A stretch of 64,000 bases of DNA from an uncultured Roseburia sp. (GTDB taxonomy: Bacteria > Bacillota > Clostridia > Lachnospirales > Lachnospiraceae). Under the pieces are notes generated by a model that had not been told where the DNA came from, ran no database searches, and saw only the letters and a list, made by a program, of their open reading frames with translations. Below are positions 25,498-33,844 of the stretch, one piece after another. Position 1 is the first letter of the stretch; every line of letters begins with the position of its first letter. The translations under genes and the position numbers were made by a program. The stretch is from assembly GCA_910587865.1 (NCBI GenBank), contig CAJUNX010000003.1, positions 59,363 to 123,362 of the forward strand, given 5' to 3'.

Positions 25498-25526
25498 ATC
25501 ATACAATAATTTACACAAAAGCACAA
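25498..25526 (-). promoter_or_regulatory. Promoter of the priming-transferase operon
   Basis: TTGTGC (25521-25526), 17 bases, TATGAT (25498-25503) on the minus strand, 43 bases before the start codon. A bulged stem-loop (about 25588-25618) lies between this promoter and the end of the upstream GT2 gene but has no U-tract. Confidence 0.75.
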
Positions 25527-25620
25527 CTTTTTTTTCGCCCAAATCCGTAACATTTTCTTAATAATTTCTTTATTTTGCATTGAATCGCATGTTTTCCGCT
25601 TCTATTTGCGGGAAAACACG

Positions 25621-26586
25621 CTACCGCTCCAGGAGCAGACGGAACATTCCAGTCCACATGCCCCATTCAATTCTGATATAATTTTTGATATTCTTCGCCT
25701 GAAATTGTACTTTCCGGCATTTCCTGCAGGTAATGATACCGTCGCGGATCCCGCGCAGGTACTCCCCTGCCAGTCCTTTTTTCACGAAAAACGTGGTCTT
25801 GACCAGGATGCCGGCCGCCACCGGCACGAGGTGAAGGATCAGCTGCAGCAGCGGCATATTTTTATAGATCACATACATGGAATTGCGTGCCGCGAGATAT
25901 ACTTTTTTCTCATTATAGCGGGAACCCGTGGACGCGCTGCCAATATGATACACGCGCGCCGCCGGGATATACCGGTTGACGTATCCGTGAATTCTCGCCC
26001 GGTAACCGATGTCCACATCCTCGAGATAGGCAAAATGCAGCTCGTCAAAGCCGCCGAGCTCCTTCACCTGCCGCGTCCGGTAGATCGCCGCTCCGGCACA
26101 GCACGAAAAGACCCCGCACTCTTTTTCGAAGCGGGCGACGGGCTTTCCTTTTCCCCTGGCAGCCGCCCATCCGGGCACGGTATATAAGTCTCCCGCGTTG
26201 TCCGCCAGCCTGCGGTCATGATAATCGATCATCAGCGCGCCGCACGAAAAGATGCGGTCCGACCGGCGGATCCCGGCGAGCAGCTCCTCCACAAACCGCG
26301 GCTCTGCTTCCGTGTCGTTGTTCAGAAGAATCACATACGGCGTCTCTGTCCGCCGGATTCCCGCATTGACCGCGCCGTCGAATCCGGTATTTTCCCCCAG
26401 TGTCAGGACCTCCAGGTCAAGAACCTCTGACCGCACCGAAGCGCTCCCGTCCGTGGATCCGTTGTCCACCACCAGAACACGGAATGCCGGACAGGTCTGC
26501 TGTTCCAGGGTTGCTATGCAGTTTTCCAACAGCTGTTTCCCGTTATAATTGGGAATGATCACCGTTACCTCCGGCTGGCTGCCCAT
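25621..26586 (-). CDS. Glycosyltransferase family 2, rhamnosyltransferase/galactofuranosyltransferase-like
   Basis: A 321-residue GT2. It begins VTVIIPNYNGKQLLENC, has VVDNGSTDGS near 40, ENTGFDGAVNAGI near 65, the LLNNDTE metal motif near 92, and FDELHFAYLEDVDIGYRARIHGY as catalytic-base region. One or two C-terminal hydrophobic stretches follow (LLQLILHLVPVAAGILV), which may tether it to the membrane. GGAGG precedes the ATG. It is the last gene of the ugd-led operon, only 12 bases after the double-GT2 gene. Donor not determined. Confidence 0.88.
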   Translation of the reverse strand: MGSQPEVTVIIPNYNGKQLLENCIATLEQQTCPAFRVLVVDNGSTDGSASVRSEVLDLEVLTLGENTGFDGAVNAGIRRTETPYVILLNNDTEAEPRFVEELLAGIRRSDRIFSCGALMIDYHDRRLADNAGDLYTVPGWAAARGKGKPVARFEKECGVFSCCAGAAIYRTRQVKELGGFDELHFAYLEDVDIGYRARIHGYVNRYIPAARVYHIGSASTGSRYNEKKVYLAARNSMYVIYKNMPLLQLILHLVPVAAGILVKTTFFVKKGLAGEYLRGIRDGIITCRKCRKVQFQAKNIKNYIRIEWGMWTGMFRLLLER

Positions 26587-26598
26587 TTGTACCTCCTG

Positions 26599-28803
26599 TC
26601 AGTGCTGACTGTTATCCCGCAGCGAATAATTCGGATAAACCGCCGAAAAATTCGGATTGTAATACGGATCGCCGTTTTTTAAAATGCCGATCCAGTGACT
26701 GCGCATATATTCGATCTCACGCTGAAAACGCGCCACCTTCTCAGGTGAATCCTCGCTCCCGCGCGATTTTGACTCATAGTGATACGCCTCCGCCGCCGGC
26801 TGATAGACCACCAGATATCCCAGCGAGCGGACTTTCAGACAAAAATCCACATCGTTGAACGCAACGGCGAGTTCTTCCGTAAATCCGCCGACACGCTCGT
26901 AAACGCTTCGTTTTACCATCATGCACGCCGCCGTCACCGCACTGTAATCCATCGCGATCGACGCCTTGTGCAGATAGCCGCTGCGCTCCCGCTTTTCTCC
27001 GGCAAACATATTCTGTCCGATGCCGCGGGCATTTCCGCCGATGCCCACGACAATCCCGGCATGCTGAATCGTATCGTCCGGATAATAGAGCTTCGCGCCG
27101 ACCACACCGACCTCCCTGCGCAGACAGGTGCCGAGCATCACCTCCAGCCAGTCCGCCGAGATGATCCCGATATCATTGTTTAAAAGCAGAAGATATTCCC
27201 CTTTTGCGAAAGAAACGCCGAAATTGTTAAGCTTCGAATAGTGGAATCCCTCTTTCCACACCGCAACGCAGATGCGCTGTCCCCCGGGGAGCGTTCCCTC
27301 CATCCTGGCGATACTACAAACATCTTTGTCGGAAGCATCCGGCTGCGCCTTCTCTCCCGCGGTTTTGGCCGGCTGTTTGTTCCGCCCTGCTGTTTCTCCT
27401 GGCTGTGCCTTCTCTCCCGCGGTTTTGGCCGGCTCCACTTTCTGCCCTGCGGTTTCTGCCGCATCCTCCGCAATGATCTGCGGCGCGAGCTCCTGATAAT
27501 ATGCAAACGTCTCCGGCCTGCTATTATTTTCTACCAAAATCACTTCGTAATTCGCGTAAGTGGATTTTTCTATCGTCGCCAGGCATTGTTTTAACGTTTC
27601 CACCTCGTCCTTCGTCGGAATCACGATCGAAATGAGCGGTTTTTCACTGCATGCGTAACGCACTGTGTAAAATCCCATATCCTTTCTGCACGTCACCTCT
27701 CCGGCTGTGCCCAGCCGCGCAAGGTGCGCCTCAATCGCCCGCTTTCCGGCATCCACGGCGTACTGTTTGCTGAACGGATTTTCCGAAGTCGAATCCTTAT
27801 GGCAGCGCCAGTGGTAGAGGATCCGCGGGACATGCCCCACGGCGGACGCCTGCTCTGCACAGCGCAGGACAAAATCATAATCCTGCGCGCCGTCATACTC
27901 GGATCGCAGTCCGCCCACCCGATCAAAAAGATCCCGGGTCACAAGCACAAAATGCGTGATATAGTTGTTCGACCGCAGCAGATCGATATTGAAATCCGGT
28001 TTCAAATGCGGCTGGAAATGCGTGGCGCCGTCCATGTCCACCTTGTCCTCGTCCGTATAGATCATTTCATATCCGGCCGCTCCCGGCGTCAGGCCCGGCT
28101 TTGCTCCGCGTCCGGCTCCCGTTTCAGATGCATCGTACAGCCCGTCCGCCGTCTCCACGGACATTTCTCCCGGCTCCCCGCACGGCGCATTCCCGCGTCC
28201 GGCTCCCGCTTCCGGCGCGTCGTACAGCCCGCCCGCCGTCTCTACCGGCGTATGGCGCACCGGCCCGCGCCGCATCAGGCTGACCGCTTCATACAGCGCA
28301 TCCGGCGCCAGCAGATCGTCGTGATCCATAAACGCAATCCACGCTCCCGTCGCCATCCGCGCCGCCATGTTCGTATTTTCCGCGATCCCCCTGTTTTCCG
28401 GCAGCTTTCCGTAACAAATCCGCGCATCCGCACCGGCACATTCCCGCACGATCCGTTCGATGTCCCGTGTCTCCACGGAGTCCTCCCCGGACGCGTCCGC
28501 AAGGCACAGCTGCCACTTTTCATAACTCTGTGCCTGCACCGACGCGATCATCTCCCGCAGAAACGTCTCCTTCGTGCGGTAAAGGGGCACAACGATGCTG
28601 ATCACAGGCGCATCCTTCCACCCTGCGGACGTCTTTTTCTGCCGGTTCAGCGTCTCCTTTGTGGCCGCGTGTCTCTCGTACCATGGCTCATACGGCACAT
28701 GCTCCGCTTCCATCTTCTCCTGAAGACGGATGACGAATTCCCGGAAGCCGTAATGCTTCATATAACGTATTCCCTTGATGATCTTCTGAACCGTAATCTG
28801 CAT
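26599..28803 (-). CDS. Tandem double GT2 glycosyltransferase with low-complexity inserts
   Basis: A 734-residue protein with two GT-A domains. The first (about 45-310) has VVPLYRTKETFLREM, ADASGED and MDHDDLLAPDAL; the second (about 385-720) has SIVIPTKDEVETLKQC, VENNSRPETF, LNNDIG and FNDVDFCLKV. Such double GT2 proteins usually build a disaccharide or repeat unit of a surface glycan. Both domains carry unusual insertions: an 80-residue Gly/Glu/Ala segment after APDALYE with an 87-bp duplication, and a Lys/Pro/Glu segment before the second metal motif with a 60-bp duplication. The start at 28803 directly follows the stop of the zinc-ribbon gene. Confidence 0.9.
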   Translation of the reverse strand: MQITVQKIIKGIRYMKHYGFREFVIRLQEKMEAEHVPYEPWYERHAATKETLNRQKKTSAGWKDAPVISIVVPLYRTKETFLREMIASVQAQSYEKWQLCLADASGEDSVETRDIERIVRECAGADARICYGKLPENRGIAENTNMAARMATGAWIAFMDHDDLLAPDALYEAVSLMRRGPVRHTPVETAGGLYDAPEAGAGRGNAPCGEPGEMSVETADGLYDASETGAGRGAKPGLTPGAAGYEMIYTDEDKVDMDGATHFQPHLKPDFNIDLLRSNNYITHFVLVTRDLFDRVGGLRSEYDGAQDYDFVLRCAEQASAVGHVPRILYHWRCHKDSTSENPFSKQYAVDAGKRAIEAHLARLGTAGEVTCRKDMGFYTVRYACSEKPLISIVIPTKDEVETLKQCLATIEKSTYANYEVILVENNSRPETFAYYQELAPQIIAEDAAETAGQKVEPAKTAGEKAQPGETAGRNKQPAKTAGEKAQPDASDKDVCSIARMEGTLPGGQRICVAVWKEGFHYSKLNNFGVSFAKGEYLLLLNNDIGIISADWLEVMLGTCLRREVGVVGAKLYYPDDTIQHAGIVVGIGGNARGIGQNMFAGEKRERSGYLHKASIAMDYSAVTAACMMVKRSVYERVGGFTEELAVAFNDVDFCLKVRSLGYLVVYQPAAEAYHYESKSRGSEDSPEKVARFQREIEYMRSHWIGILKNGDPYYNPNFSAVYPNYSLRDNSQH
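27341..27460 (-). repeat. In-frame 60-bp tandem duplication in the double GT2 gene
   Basis: Units start at 27341 and 27401 and encode repeated AGEKAQP/AKTAGEKAQP-type 20-residue segments inserted in the second GT2 domain, after YYQELAPQII. Confidence 0.88.
28107..28280 (-). repeat. In-frame 87-bp tandem duplication in the double GT2 gene
   Basis: Units start at 28107 and 28194 (CGCGTCCGGCTCCCG) and encode two 29-residue copies containing VETAxGLYDAxExGAGRG in the first GT2 domain, between APDALYE and YEMIYTDED. Confidence 0.85.
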
Positions 28804-28805
28804 AC

Positions 28806-29006
28806 TCAACGCTTTCTCTTCTGATGGATATAAAGCCATCCATCCGAATAATCTTTCCTTTCCTCTTCTGACATGGCCGTAAATGTGGAAAAATCCACCT
28901 TTGCCAGCACCATCTGCTTTTCATTGCACTTATAGCATTCCACATCCCGGCGTCTTGATACCACACGCATCCAGCCGCACGACGGACAGATATATACCTT
29001 CATCAT
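28806..29006 (-). CDS. Small zinc-ribbon protein of unknown function
   Basis: A 66-residue protein with two C-x2-C knuckles, CPSC at residues 7-10 and CYKC at 24-27, giving one zinc ribbon. The C-terminal half is charged (SEEERKDYSDGWLYIHQKRKR) and has no other motif. The start is one of two adjacent ATGs at 29006/29003, with a purine-rich GGGAAGAGG upstream; a GTG further up is less likely. It is translationally coupled between two large double-GT2 genes, which is a strange place for a nucleic-acid-like ribbon. It might be a regulator or an assembly factor of the glycan machinery; function unknown. Confidence 0.75.
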   Translation of the reverse strand: MMKVYICPSCGWMRVVSRRRDVECYKCNEKQMVLAKVDFSTFTAMSEEERKDYSDGWLYIHQKRKR

Positions 29007-29056
29007 ATGGATTTTTTGCCTCTTCCCTTCCACATTTCCGGCATGTTCTTCTCACG

Positions 29057-31672
29057 TTATCTTCGCAGAGAAAAATCCGAATTATCCAGCGTCAGATTCC
29101 TGTTATAGCAGGGGTCGCCCGCCTCGATCACCTCGCGCCAGCGGTCCAGCAGAATCTTTGTCTCCCCGTTAAAACGCTCCACCTTTTCCGGTGAATCCTC
29201 GTATCCCCGGGAGCGCGATTCATAATGAAACAGTTCCGCGTACGGATCATATACGACCAGCTTTCCGTATTCCCGCACTTTCAGGCAGTAGTCGACATCA
29301 TTAAACGCAACCGCAAGCTCCCCGGTCAGACCGCCCACCGCCTCAAACACACTGCGTTTTGTCATCATACAGGCCGCCGTTACCGCGGAATAATTCTGCG
29401 CGCAGAGAATTCGTCCGAAATACCCGGTATCACTGCGCGATTTTCCGATAAACGCGTGTCCGGCAGTCCCGCCGAATCCGAGAATGACACCAGCGTGCTG
29501 GATCGTCCCGTCCTCATACAGAAGCTTTGCGCCGACCGCACCGACATCCTCCCGCATACAGTACCCCAGAAGCTCCCGGATACAGCCGCCGTCGATCATC
29601 TCCGTGTCGTTGTTCAGTAGCAGAAAATATGCTCCCTTTGCCGCCGCCGCACCAAAATTACTAATCTTTGAGAAATTAAACCCGCCCTCATAGTGTACAA
29701 CGCGCAGATTATCGTGTTCGGCTTCCAGCGTCCTGTAATATTCGAAGGTTTCCGGTTCCGTACTGTTATTCTCCACAATCACGCATTCAAAATTCCGGTA
29801 CTCCGATGTGTTATAGATGGAATCCAGACATTTTTTCAGATCCGCCGCATGATCTTTATTCGGAATGATAACGGAGACCAAAGGCTCTTCCTCCCACTCG
29901 TAAACCGTGCGGTACATCCCGTAAAACGACGCATGTTCCACACGCGCCGGAATGCCCCTGCGCTTATAATGCGCCTCAATGGCACGTCTCCCGGCCTCAA
30001 ACGCGTACCGCTTGCTCTCCGGGTTCGCCGCTGTGGAATCCGTGTGTGAACGCCAGTGGTAGAGGATCTTTGGCACATGCGCAATCCGCTTCGCGCACTC
30101 GCTGCACCGCAGGATAAAGTCATAATCCTGCGCGCCCTCATATTCCGCCCGAAAACTCCCCGCACGCTCTGCCACGTCCCGCCGCACCGCAAATAAATGA
30201 CAGATATAGTTCATACTGCAGAGCAGATCGGGATTAAAATCAGGCTTAAAATGCGGTTCGAAAAAGGTCTTCCCATCCATGCTGACCTTATCCTCGTCCG
30301 AATAAAGCATGTCCGTCTCCGGCTCGCGGTTTATCGCATCCGCCAGCTCATAGAGCGCATCCGGCGCCAGCAGATCGTCATGATCCGCCAGCACGAGAAA
30401 GTCTCCCTTTGCCATCTCCATCGCCGCGTTCGTATTTCCCGAAATCCCCAGGTTCTGCGGCAGAGTACGAAAACAGATCCGCTCGTCCGACTTCACGAAT
30501 TCTTCCAGGATACCGGTGAGCGCGGTGCGCCGTCCCGCGGCGGCTTCCTGCGGCTGTCCTGCATTCTCCACAGCTCTCCCGGCGGCTTCCTGCGGCTGTC
30601 CCGCATTCTCCACAGCTCTCCCGGCGGTTTCCTGCGGCTGTCCCCCATTCTCCACAGCTCTCCCGGTGGACTTTCCCGGCAGTACCGCGGAACCGTCGCT
30701 TTCGCTCCCGTCCGCAAGACACAGCTGCCAGTTCTCATACGTCTGCGCCTGCACGGATGCCACCAGCTCCCGCAGATACCCGGGAGGCGTCTGATACAGC
30801 GGCACAACGATGGAAAACATAGGCTCGTTCGGCAGATGTTCTCTGCCCTGACGCTCTAATTCCTCCGCGGATGTCTGATACTTTTCCCGCCACCGCTCAT
30901 AGGTATTCCCCTCTTTTTTACGTATCTTTTCCTTAATTTTATACCAGGTGGCTGACAGGCCGTTCCGCTTGAGATAGCGGAACGCATCGCCTGCTTTTCC
31001 CATCGCATACTGCCACTTTGTTCCCTCATCCCATTTCTGCAGACGGATGCTTCCGACGCGGTCCCCGATCCTAAACTCGAGAAAAAGCATCCCCTCCCGG
31101 CTGCCGAATACCTGGGCGCGCACCAGAAAACCCGGCTGATCCTTCTCGTCCGTCTCCAGGAAAACCGACAGCAGATCACGTCTGTGATAGCGCGTCAGCT
31201 CCTGCGGAAACGGCATCCCGGCCCCGCTGACTAACATCGGCGTGACCGGACACTCCGCCATCGCCCAGCCGGTCACGGTCACTTCCATTCCTTCCCGGTG
31301 ACAGTTCTCGATGTAATAACAGATCTCCTGCTCCAGCCTGCCCAGCTTTTTTGCGGAAACCTTACACGTATTGGTCACGTTTCCCTGATGCGCGGCTGTG
31401 ATGACCAGCTGTCTGTGCCGTTTCCAGTCTTCCGGCAGCGTAATGATCCCCACGACCTCCTCACTGATCTCATTGACGCACCGGATATATTTCTGCCGGA
31501 CCTCCGCGCCTTTATTGATCTGAAGCGCAAGCGGCAGATCCTCGCCGTCCAGATGCGCCGATAACGTGTGATCTCTGGTACTGCCGTCAAAAAACCAGCC
31601 CACAAACACCAGCTTTTTTTTATCTGTGAGGTGAAACCGAAGCTTCTCCACAAAAAAACGATGTGTATTCAT
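29057..31672 (-). CDS. Double GT2 glycosyltransferase with duplicated N-terminal module
   Basis: An 871-residue protein. Residues about 10-225 form two tandem beta-rich modules, each opening with a V-x-V-x-GW motif (VFVGW at 22-26, VTVTGW at 131-136). The first GT2 domain (about 280-510) has VVPLYQTPPGYLREL, LADGS and LADHDDLLAPDAL; the second (about 600-860) has SVIIPNKDHAADLKKC, VENNSTEPETF, LNNDTE and FNDVDYCLKV. A Gly/Glu/Ala-rich insert with three 14-residue repeats (AVENxGQPQExAGR) interrupts the first domain just after LADGS. It is the second gene of the ugd operon and a clear paralogue of the 734-residue enzyme. Confidence 0.9.
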   Translation of the reverse strand: MNTHRFFVEKLRFHLTDKKKLVFVGWFFDGSTRDHTLSAHLDGEDLPLALQINKGAEVRQKYIRCVNEISEEVVGIITLPEDWKRHRQLVITAAHQGNVTNTCKVSAKKLGRLEQEICYYIENCHREGMEVTVTGWAMAECPVTPMLVSGAGMPFPQELTRYHRRDLLSVFLETDEKDQPGFLVRAQVFGSREGMLFLEFRIGDRVGSIRLQKWDEGTKWQYAMGKAGDAFRYLKRNGLSATWYKIKEKIRKKEGNTYERWREKYQTSAEELERQGREHLPNEPMFSIVVPLYQTPPGYLRELVASVQAQTYENWQLCLADGSESDGSAVLPGKSTGRAVENGGQPQETAGRAVENAGQPQEAAGRAVENAGQPQEAAAGRRTALTGILEEFVKSDERICFRTLPQNLGISGNTNAAMEMAKGDFLVLADHDDLLAPDALYELADAINREPETDMLYSDEDKVSMDGKTFFEPHFKPDFNPDLLCSMNYICHLFAVRRDVAERAGSFRAEYEGAQDYDFILRCSECAKRIAHVPKILYHWRSHTDSTAANPESKRYAFEAGRRAIEAHYKRRGIPARVEHASFYGMYRTVYEWEEEPLVSVIIPNKDHAADLKKCLDSIYNTSEYRNFECVIVENNSTEPETFEYYRTLEAEHDNLRVVHYEGGFNFSKISNFGAAAAKGAYFLLLNNDTEMIDGGCIRELLGYCMREDVGAVGAKLLYEDGTIQHAGVILGFGGTAGHAFIGKSRSDTGYFGRILCAQNYSAVTAACMMTKRSVFEAVGGLTGELAVAFNDVDYCLKVREYGKLVVYDPYAELFHYESRSRGYEDSPEKVERFNGETKILLDRWREVIEAGDPCYNRNLTLDNSDFSLRR
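30541..30666 (-). repeat. In-frame 42-bp triplicate in the 871-residue GT2 gene
   Basis: Units start at 30541, 30583 and 30625 and encode three 14-residue copies of a GRAVENxGQPQEx segment. The period is a multiple of three and the frame is kept. Confidence 0.92.
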
Positions 31673-31689
31673 CCTCTGCCTCCTGCCTG

Positions 31690-32874
31690 TCAGTCACGAT
31701 AATAAATATCACGCGTGTATACTTTTTCTTTTACCCGTTCAAGCATGGCATCCATACGGTTTGCAATAATCACATCGCTTCGCCCGCAGAACTCGTCAAA
31801 CGCGCGAATCACCTCCATACGGTCAAACACATCCTCTTTTAACGCCGGATCAAAGATCACCAGCTCCACGCCCTTCGCCCGCAGGCGCTCCATCACGCCC
31901 AGGATGGAACTCTGTCTGTAGTTGTCTGAATTTGCCTTCATCGCAAGCCGGTAAACACCCACCGTCTTCGGCGCACGCTCTAAGATCTGCTCCGCGATAA
32001 AATCCTTCCTGGTGGCGTTCGCCTCCACGATCGCTCCCATGATATTATTCGGCACATCGTTATAATTCGCCAAAAGCTGCCTGGTATCCTTCGGCAGACA
32101 GTATCCGCCGTAGCCAAAGGACGGATTGTTGTAATGTGTCCCGATCCGCGGGTCCAGCCCGATCCCCTCGATGATCTGCTTTGCGTCAAGCCCCTTCATC
32201 TCCGCAAAAGTATCCAGCTCGTTGAAAAAGGATACCCGCAGCGCGAGGTACGTGTTCGCGAAAAGCTTGACCGCCTCCGCCTCCGTCAGATTCGTAAACA
32301 GGGTCGGGATGTCCTCTCTGATCGCCCCCTCCGCGAGCAGACCGGCAAACGTCTCCGCCGCCCGCCTCATCTTCTCATTGCCCGCCGGGCAGCCGACAAT
32401 GATCCGGGACGGATACAGGTTGTCCTTCAGCGCCTGCCCTTCCCGAAGGAATTCCGGTGAAAACAGGATCTGATCCGTGCCGTATTTTCTGCACACAGAC
32501 TCCGTATACCCCACCGGTATCGTCGATTTGATCACCATGACGGCCCGCGGATTCAGTCGCAGCACCATCTCGATGACAGCCTCCACCGAGGAGGTATCAA
32601 AATAATTTTTCCTGGGGTCATAATTCGTCGGCGTGGAGATAATCACAAACTCCGCATCCCGGTACGCCGTCTCTGCGTCGAGGGTGGCCGTAAGGTTCAG
32701 GCCGCCCTTTGCCAGATATTCCTCGATCTCCGCGTCCACGAGCGGAGATTTCCCTTCATTGATCATCGCGACCTTCTCCGCAATCAGATCAACCGCATAT
32801 ACTTCGTGGTGCTGCGCCAGCAGTATGGCATTTGACAAACCGACATATCCCGTTCCGGCAATTGCAATCTTCAT
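31690..32874 (-). CDS. ugd: UDP-glucose 6-dehydrogenase
   Basis: Oxidises UDP-glucose to UDP-glucuronate with two NAD+. The start at 32874 has GAGGT upstream and gives 394 residues, the short bacterial form. Motifs are the Rossmann loop IAIAGTGYVGLSNA, FSPEFLREGQALKD, the Lys in AEAVKLFANTYLALRVSFFNELD and the catalytic Cys in YGGYCLPKDTRQLL. The C-terminal UDP-binding domain (VGVYRLAMKANSDNYRQSSI) is complete. It opens the operon of double-GT2 genes, so glucuronic acid or a derivative is probably in the repeat unit. Confidence 0.96.
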   Translation of the reverse strand: MKIAIAGTGYVGLSNAILLAQHHEVYAVDLIAEKVAMINEGKSPLVDAEIEEYLAKGGLNLTATLDAETAYRDAEFVIISTPTNYDPRKNYFDTSSVEAVIEMVLRLNPRAVMVIKSTIPVGYTESVCRKYGTDQILFSPEFLREGQALKDNLYPSRIIVGCPAGNEKMRRAAETFAGLLAEGAIREDIPTLFTNLTEAEAVKLFANTYLALRVSFFNELDTFAEMKGLDAKQIIEGIGLDPRIGTHYNNPSFGYGGYCLPKDTRQLLANYNDVPNNIMGAIVEANATRKDFIAEQILERAPKTVGVYRLAMKANSDNYRQSSILGVMERLRAKGVELVIFDPALKEDVFDRMEVIRAFDEFCGRSDVIIANRMDAMLERVKEKVYTRDIYYRD

Positions 32875-32944
32875 ATATTTTACCTCATTTCCGTACTGTT
32901 CCCTATGGAGCATTTTAACTTTGTATTTTCCTGATATCTTTTCT

Positions 32945-32973
32945 ATACTACCATTTTATGGGCGCTGATACAA
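32945..32973 (-). promoter_or_regulatory. Promoter of the ugd operon
   Basis: TTGTAT (32968-32973), 17 bases, TAGTAT (32945-32950) on the minus strand, about 70 bases before the start. The rest of the gap to 33097 holds nothing I recognise. Confidence 0.65.
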
Positions 32974-33097
32974 CAGTCGGATGAAATTATTTTTGCAGAT
33001 TATGATGTGAATTGTCGGGGAAACATGTAACGGAGACTGTATAATAAAATCTATTACAGAGAAAACTGGTGGACTGGCACAGGAAATCGGATGCTTT

Positions 33098-33142
33098 GAA
33101 AAAAGAAAAGAACTACCCCGATTTCATATGAAGATCGGGGTA
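33098..33142 (-). terminator. Terminator after hicB
   Basis: Perfect 9-bp arms TACCCCGAT (33114-33122) and ATCGGGGTA (33134-33142) surround a loop that is itself palindromic (TTCATATGAA). On the minus strand the stem is followed by a T-rich tract (GTTCTTTTCTTTTTT). Confidence 0.8.
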
Positions 33143-33153
33143 ATTGACAGGTA

Positions 33154-33531
33154 TTAAGCCTGTATTTTGGAGAGAAGCGCTTCCTGTAATGCCTGCGAGA
33201 AGTTAATTCCCATAGAAATGGCACGATCGTTCAGCCATGACGGTATGGTTAAAGTCTTTTTTACTGCTTTTGTGTCCTTATACTGGTTAATATCGCACGA
33301 TACAAGGGAGGAAAATCCGTCATCCGCGTGAATGGAAGAAATATCGGAGGGAGAAGCGATATTATCTCCATGTTCTAACAATGACAAAAGATATCCGCCA
33401 AGCGCTTCCTGTGCCATTTCCATAGCTTCCGGAATAGTGGAACCGTAGGTATTGCATCCTTTCAGATCGGGAAATTCCACCCAGTAGGATTCATCTTCCT
33501 TGTGGAAGATGGCGGGATATACAAAAAACAT
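33154..33531 (-). CDS. hicB: HicB-family antitoxin
   Basis: Neutralises the HicA RNase and represses the operon. The 125 residues have the HicB partial RNase-H-like fold at the N-terminus (YPAIFHKEDESYWVEFPDLKGC, then STIPEAMEMAQEALGGYL) and a C-terminal ribbon-helix-helix segment (LTIPSWLNDRAISMGINFSQALQEAL). AAAGGAGG precedes the ATG. The hicA gene ends 36 bases upstream on the same strand, giving the usual toxin-first order. Confidence 0.94.
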   Translation of the reverse strand: MFFVYPAIFHKEDESYWVEFPDLKGCNTYGSTIPEAMEMAQEALGGYLLSLLEHGDNIASPSDISSIHADDGFSSLVSCDINQYKDTKAVKKTLTIPSWLNDRAISMGINFSQALQEALLSKIQA

Positions 33532-33567
33532 AACAAAACCTCCTTTTTACATTTTTGAAGAGCGGAG

Positions 33568-33744
33568 CTATTTCAGCCCCACATCTTTCAAAATCTGATG
33601 CAGCAGACCGGTTGGAACATCTGTTCCATGCACGGGAATCGAAACGGTCATACCCTCTTTTCTGAAAATATGATGGCTTCCGTTGATTCTGTCAAGCTGC
33701 CAGCCATTTTTCTTTAAGAGTTTAACAAGATCCCTGTCTTTCAT
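33568..33744 (-). CDS. hicA: HicA-family mRNA interferase toxin
   Basis: A 58-residue double-stranded-RNA-binding-like toxin that cleaves mRNA. It reads MKDRDLVKLLKKNGWQLD, then the catalytic-histidine motif GSHHIFRKEG (His at 24) and the closing strand VSIPVHGTDVPTGLLHQILK, which is the whole HicA family profile. It starts at an ATG at 33744 and stops at 33568. The catalytic His is intact, so the toxin looks active. It is the first gene of the toxin-antitoxin pair, behind a promoter that contains a palindrome. Confidence 0.93.
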   Translation of the reverse strand: MKDRDLVKLLKKNGWQLDRINGSHHIFRKEGMTVSIPVHGTDVPTGLLHQILKDVGLK

Positions 33745-33765
33745 GTTCCAGATCCTTACAAAAAC

Positions 33766-33794
33766 AGAATAACACGTACTATACGTATCATCAA
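33766..33794 (-). promoter_or_regulatory. hicAB promoter with embedded operator palindrome
   Basis: TTGATG (33789-33794), 17 bases, TATTCT (33766-33771) on the minus strand. Between the boxes is the palindrome ACGTA-CTA-TACGT (33774-33786), a likely HicB operator. Confidence 0.65.
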
Positions 33795-33844
33795 GAGAGA
33801 CTTCTAACCAAATAAGCGCTATTTAAGTGTTTCAAAACTGTCAC

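Noticed and set aside
25588..25618. Stem-loop as terminator after the GT2 gene
   Set aside because: The stem has a bulge and there is no U-tract on the minus strand.
27724..28824. 366-codon open frame antisense to the double GT2 gene
   Set aside because: Arg/Pro-rich shadow with no motifs; the minus-strand GT2 is certain.
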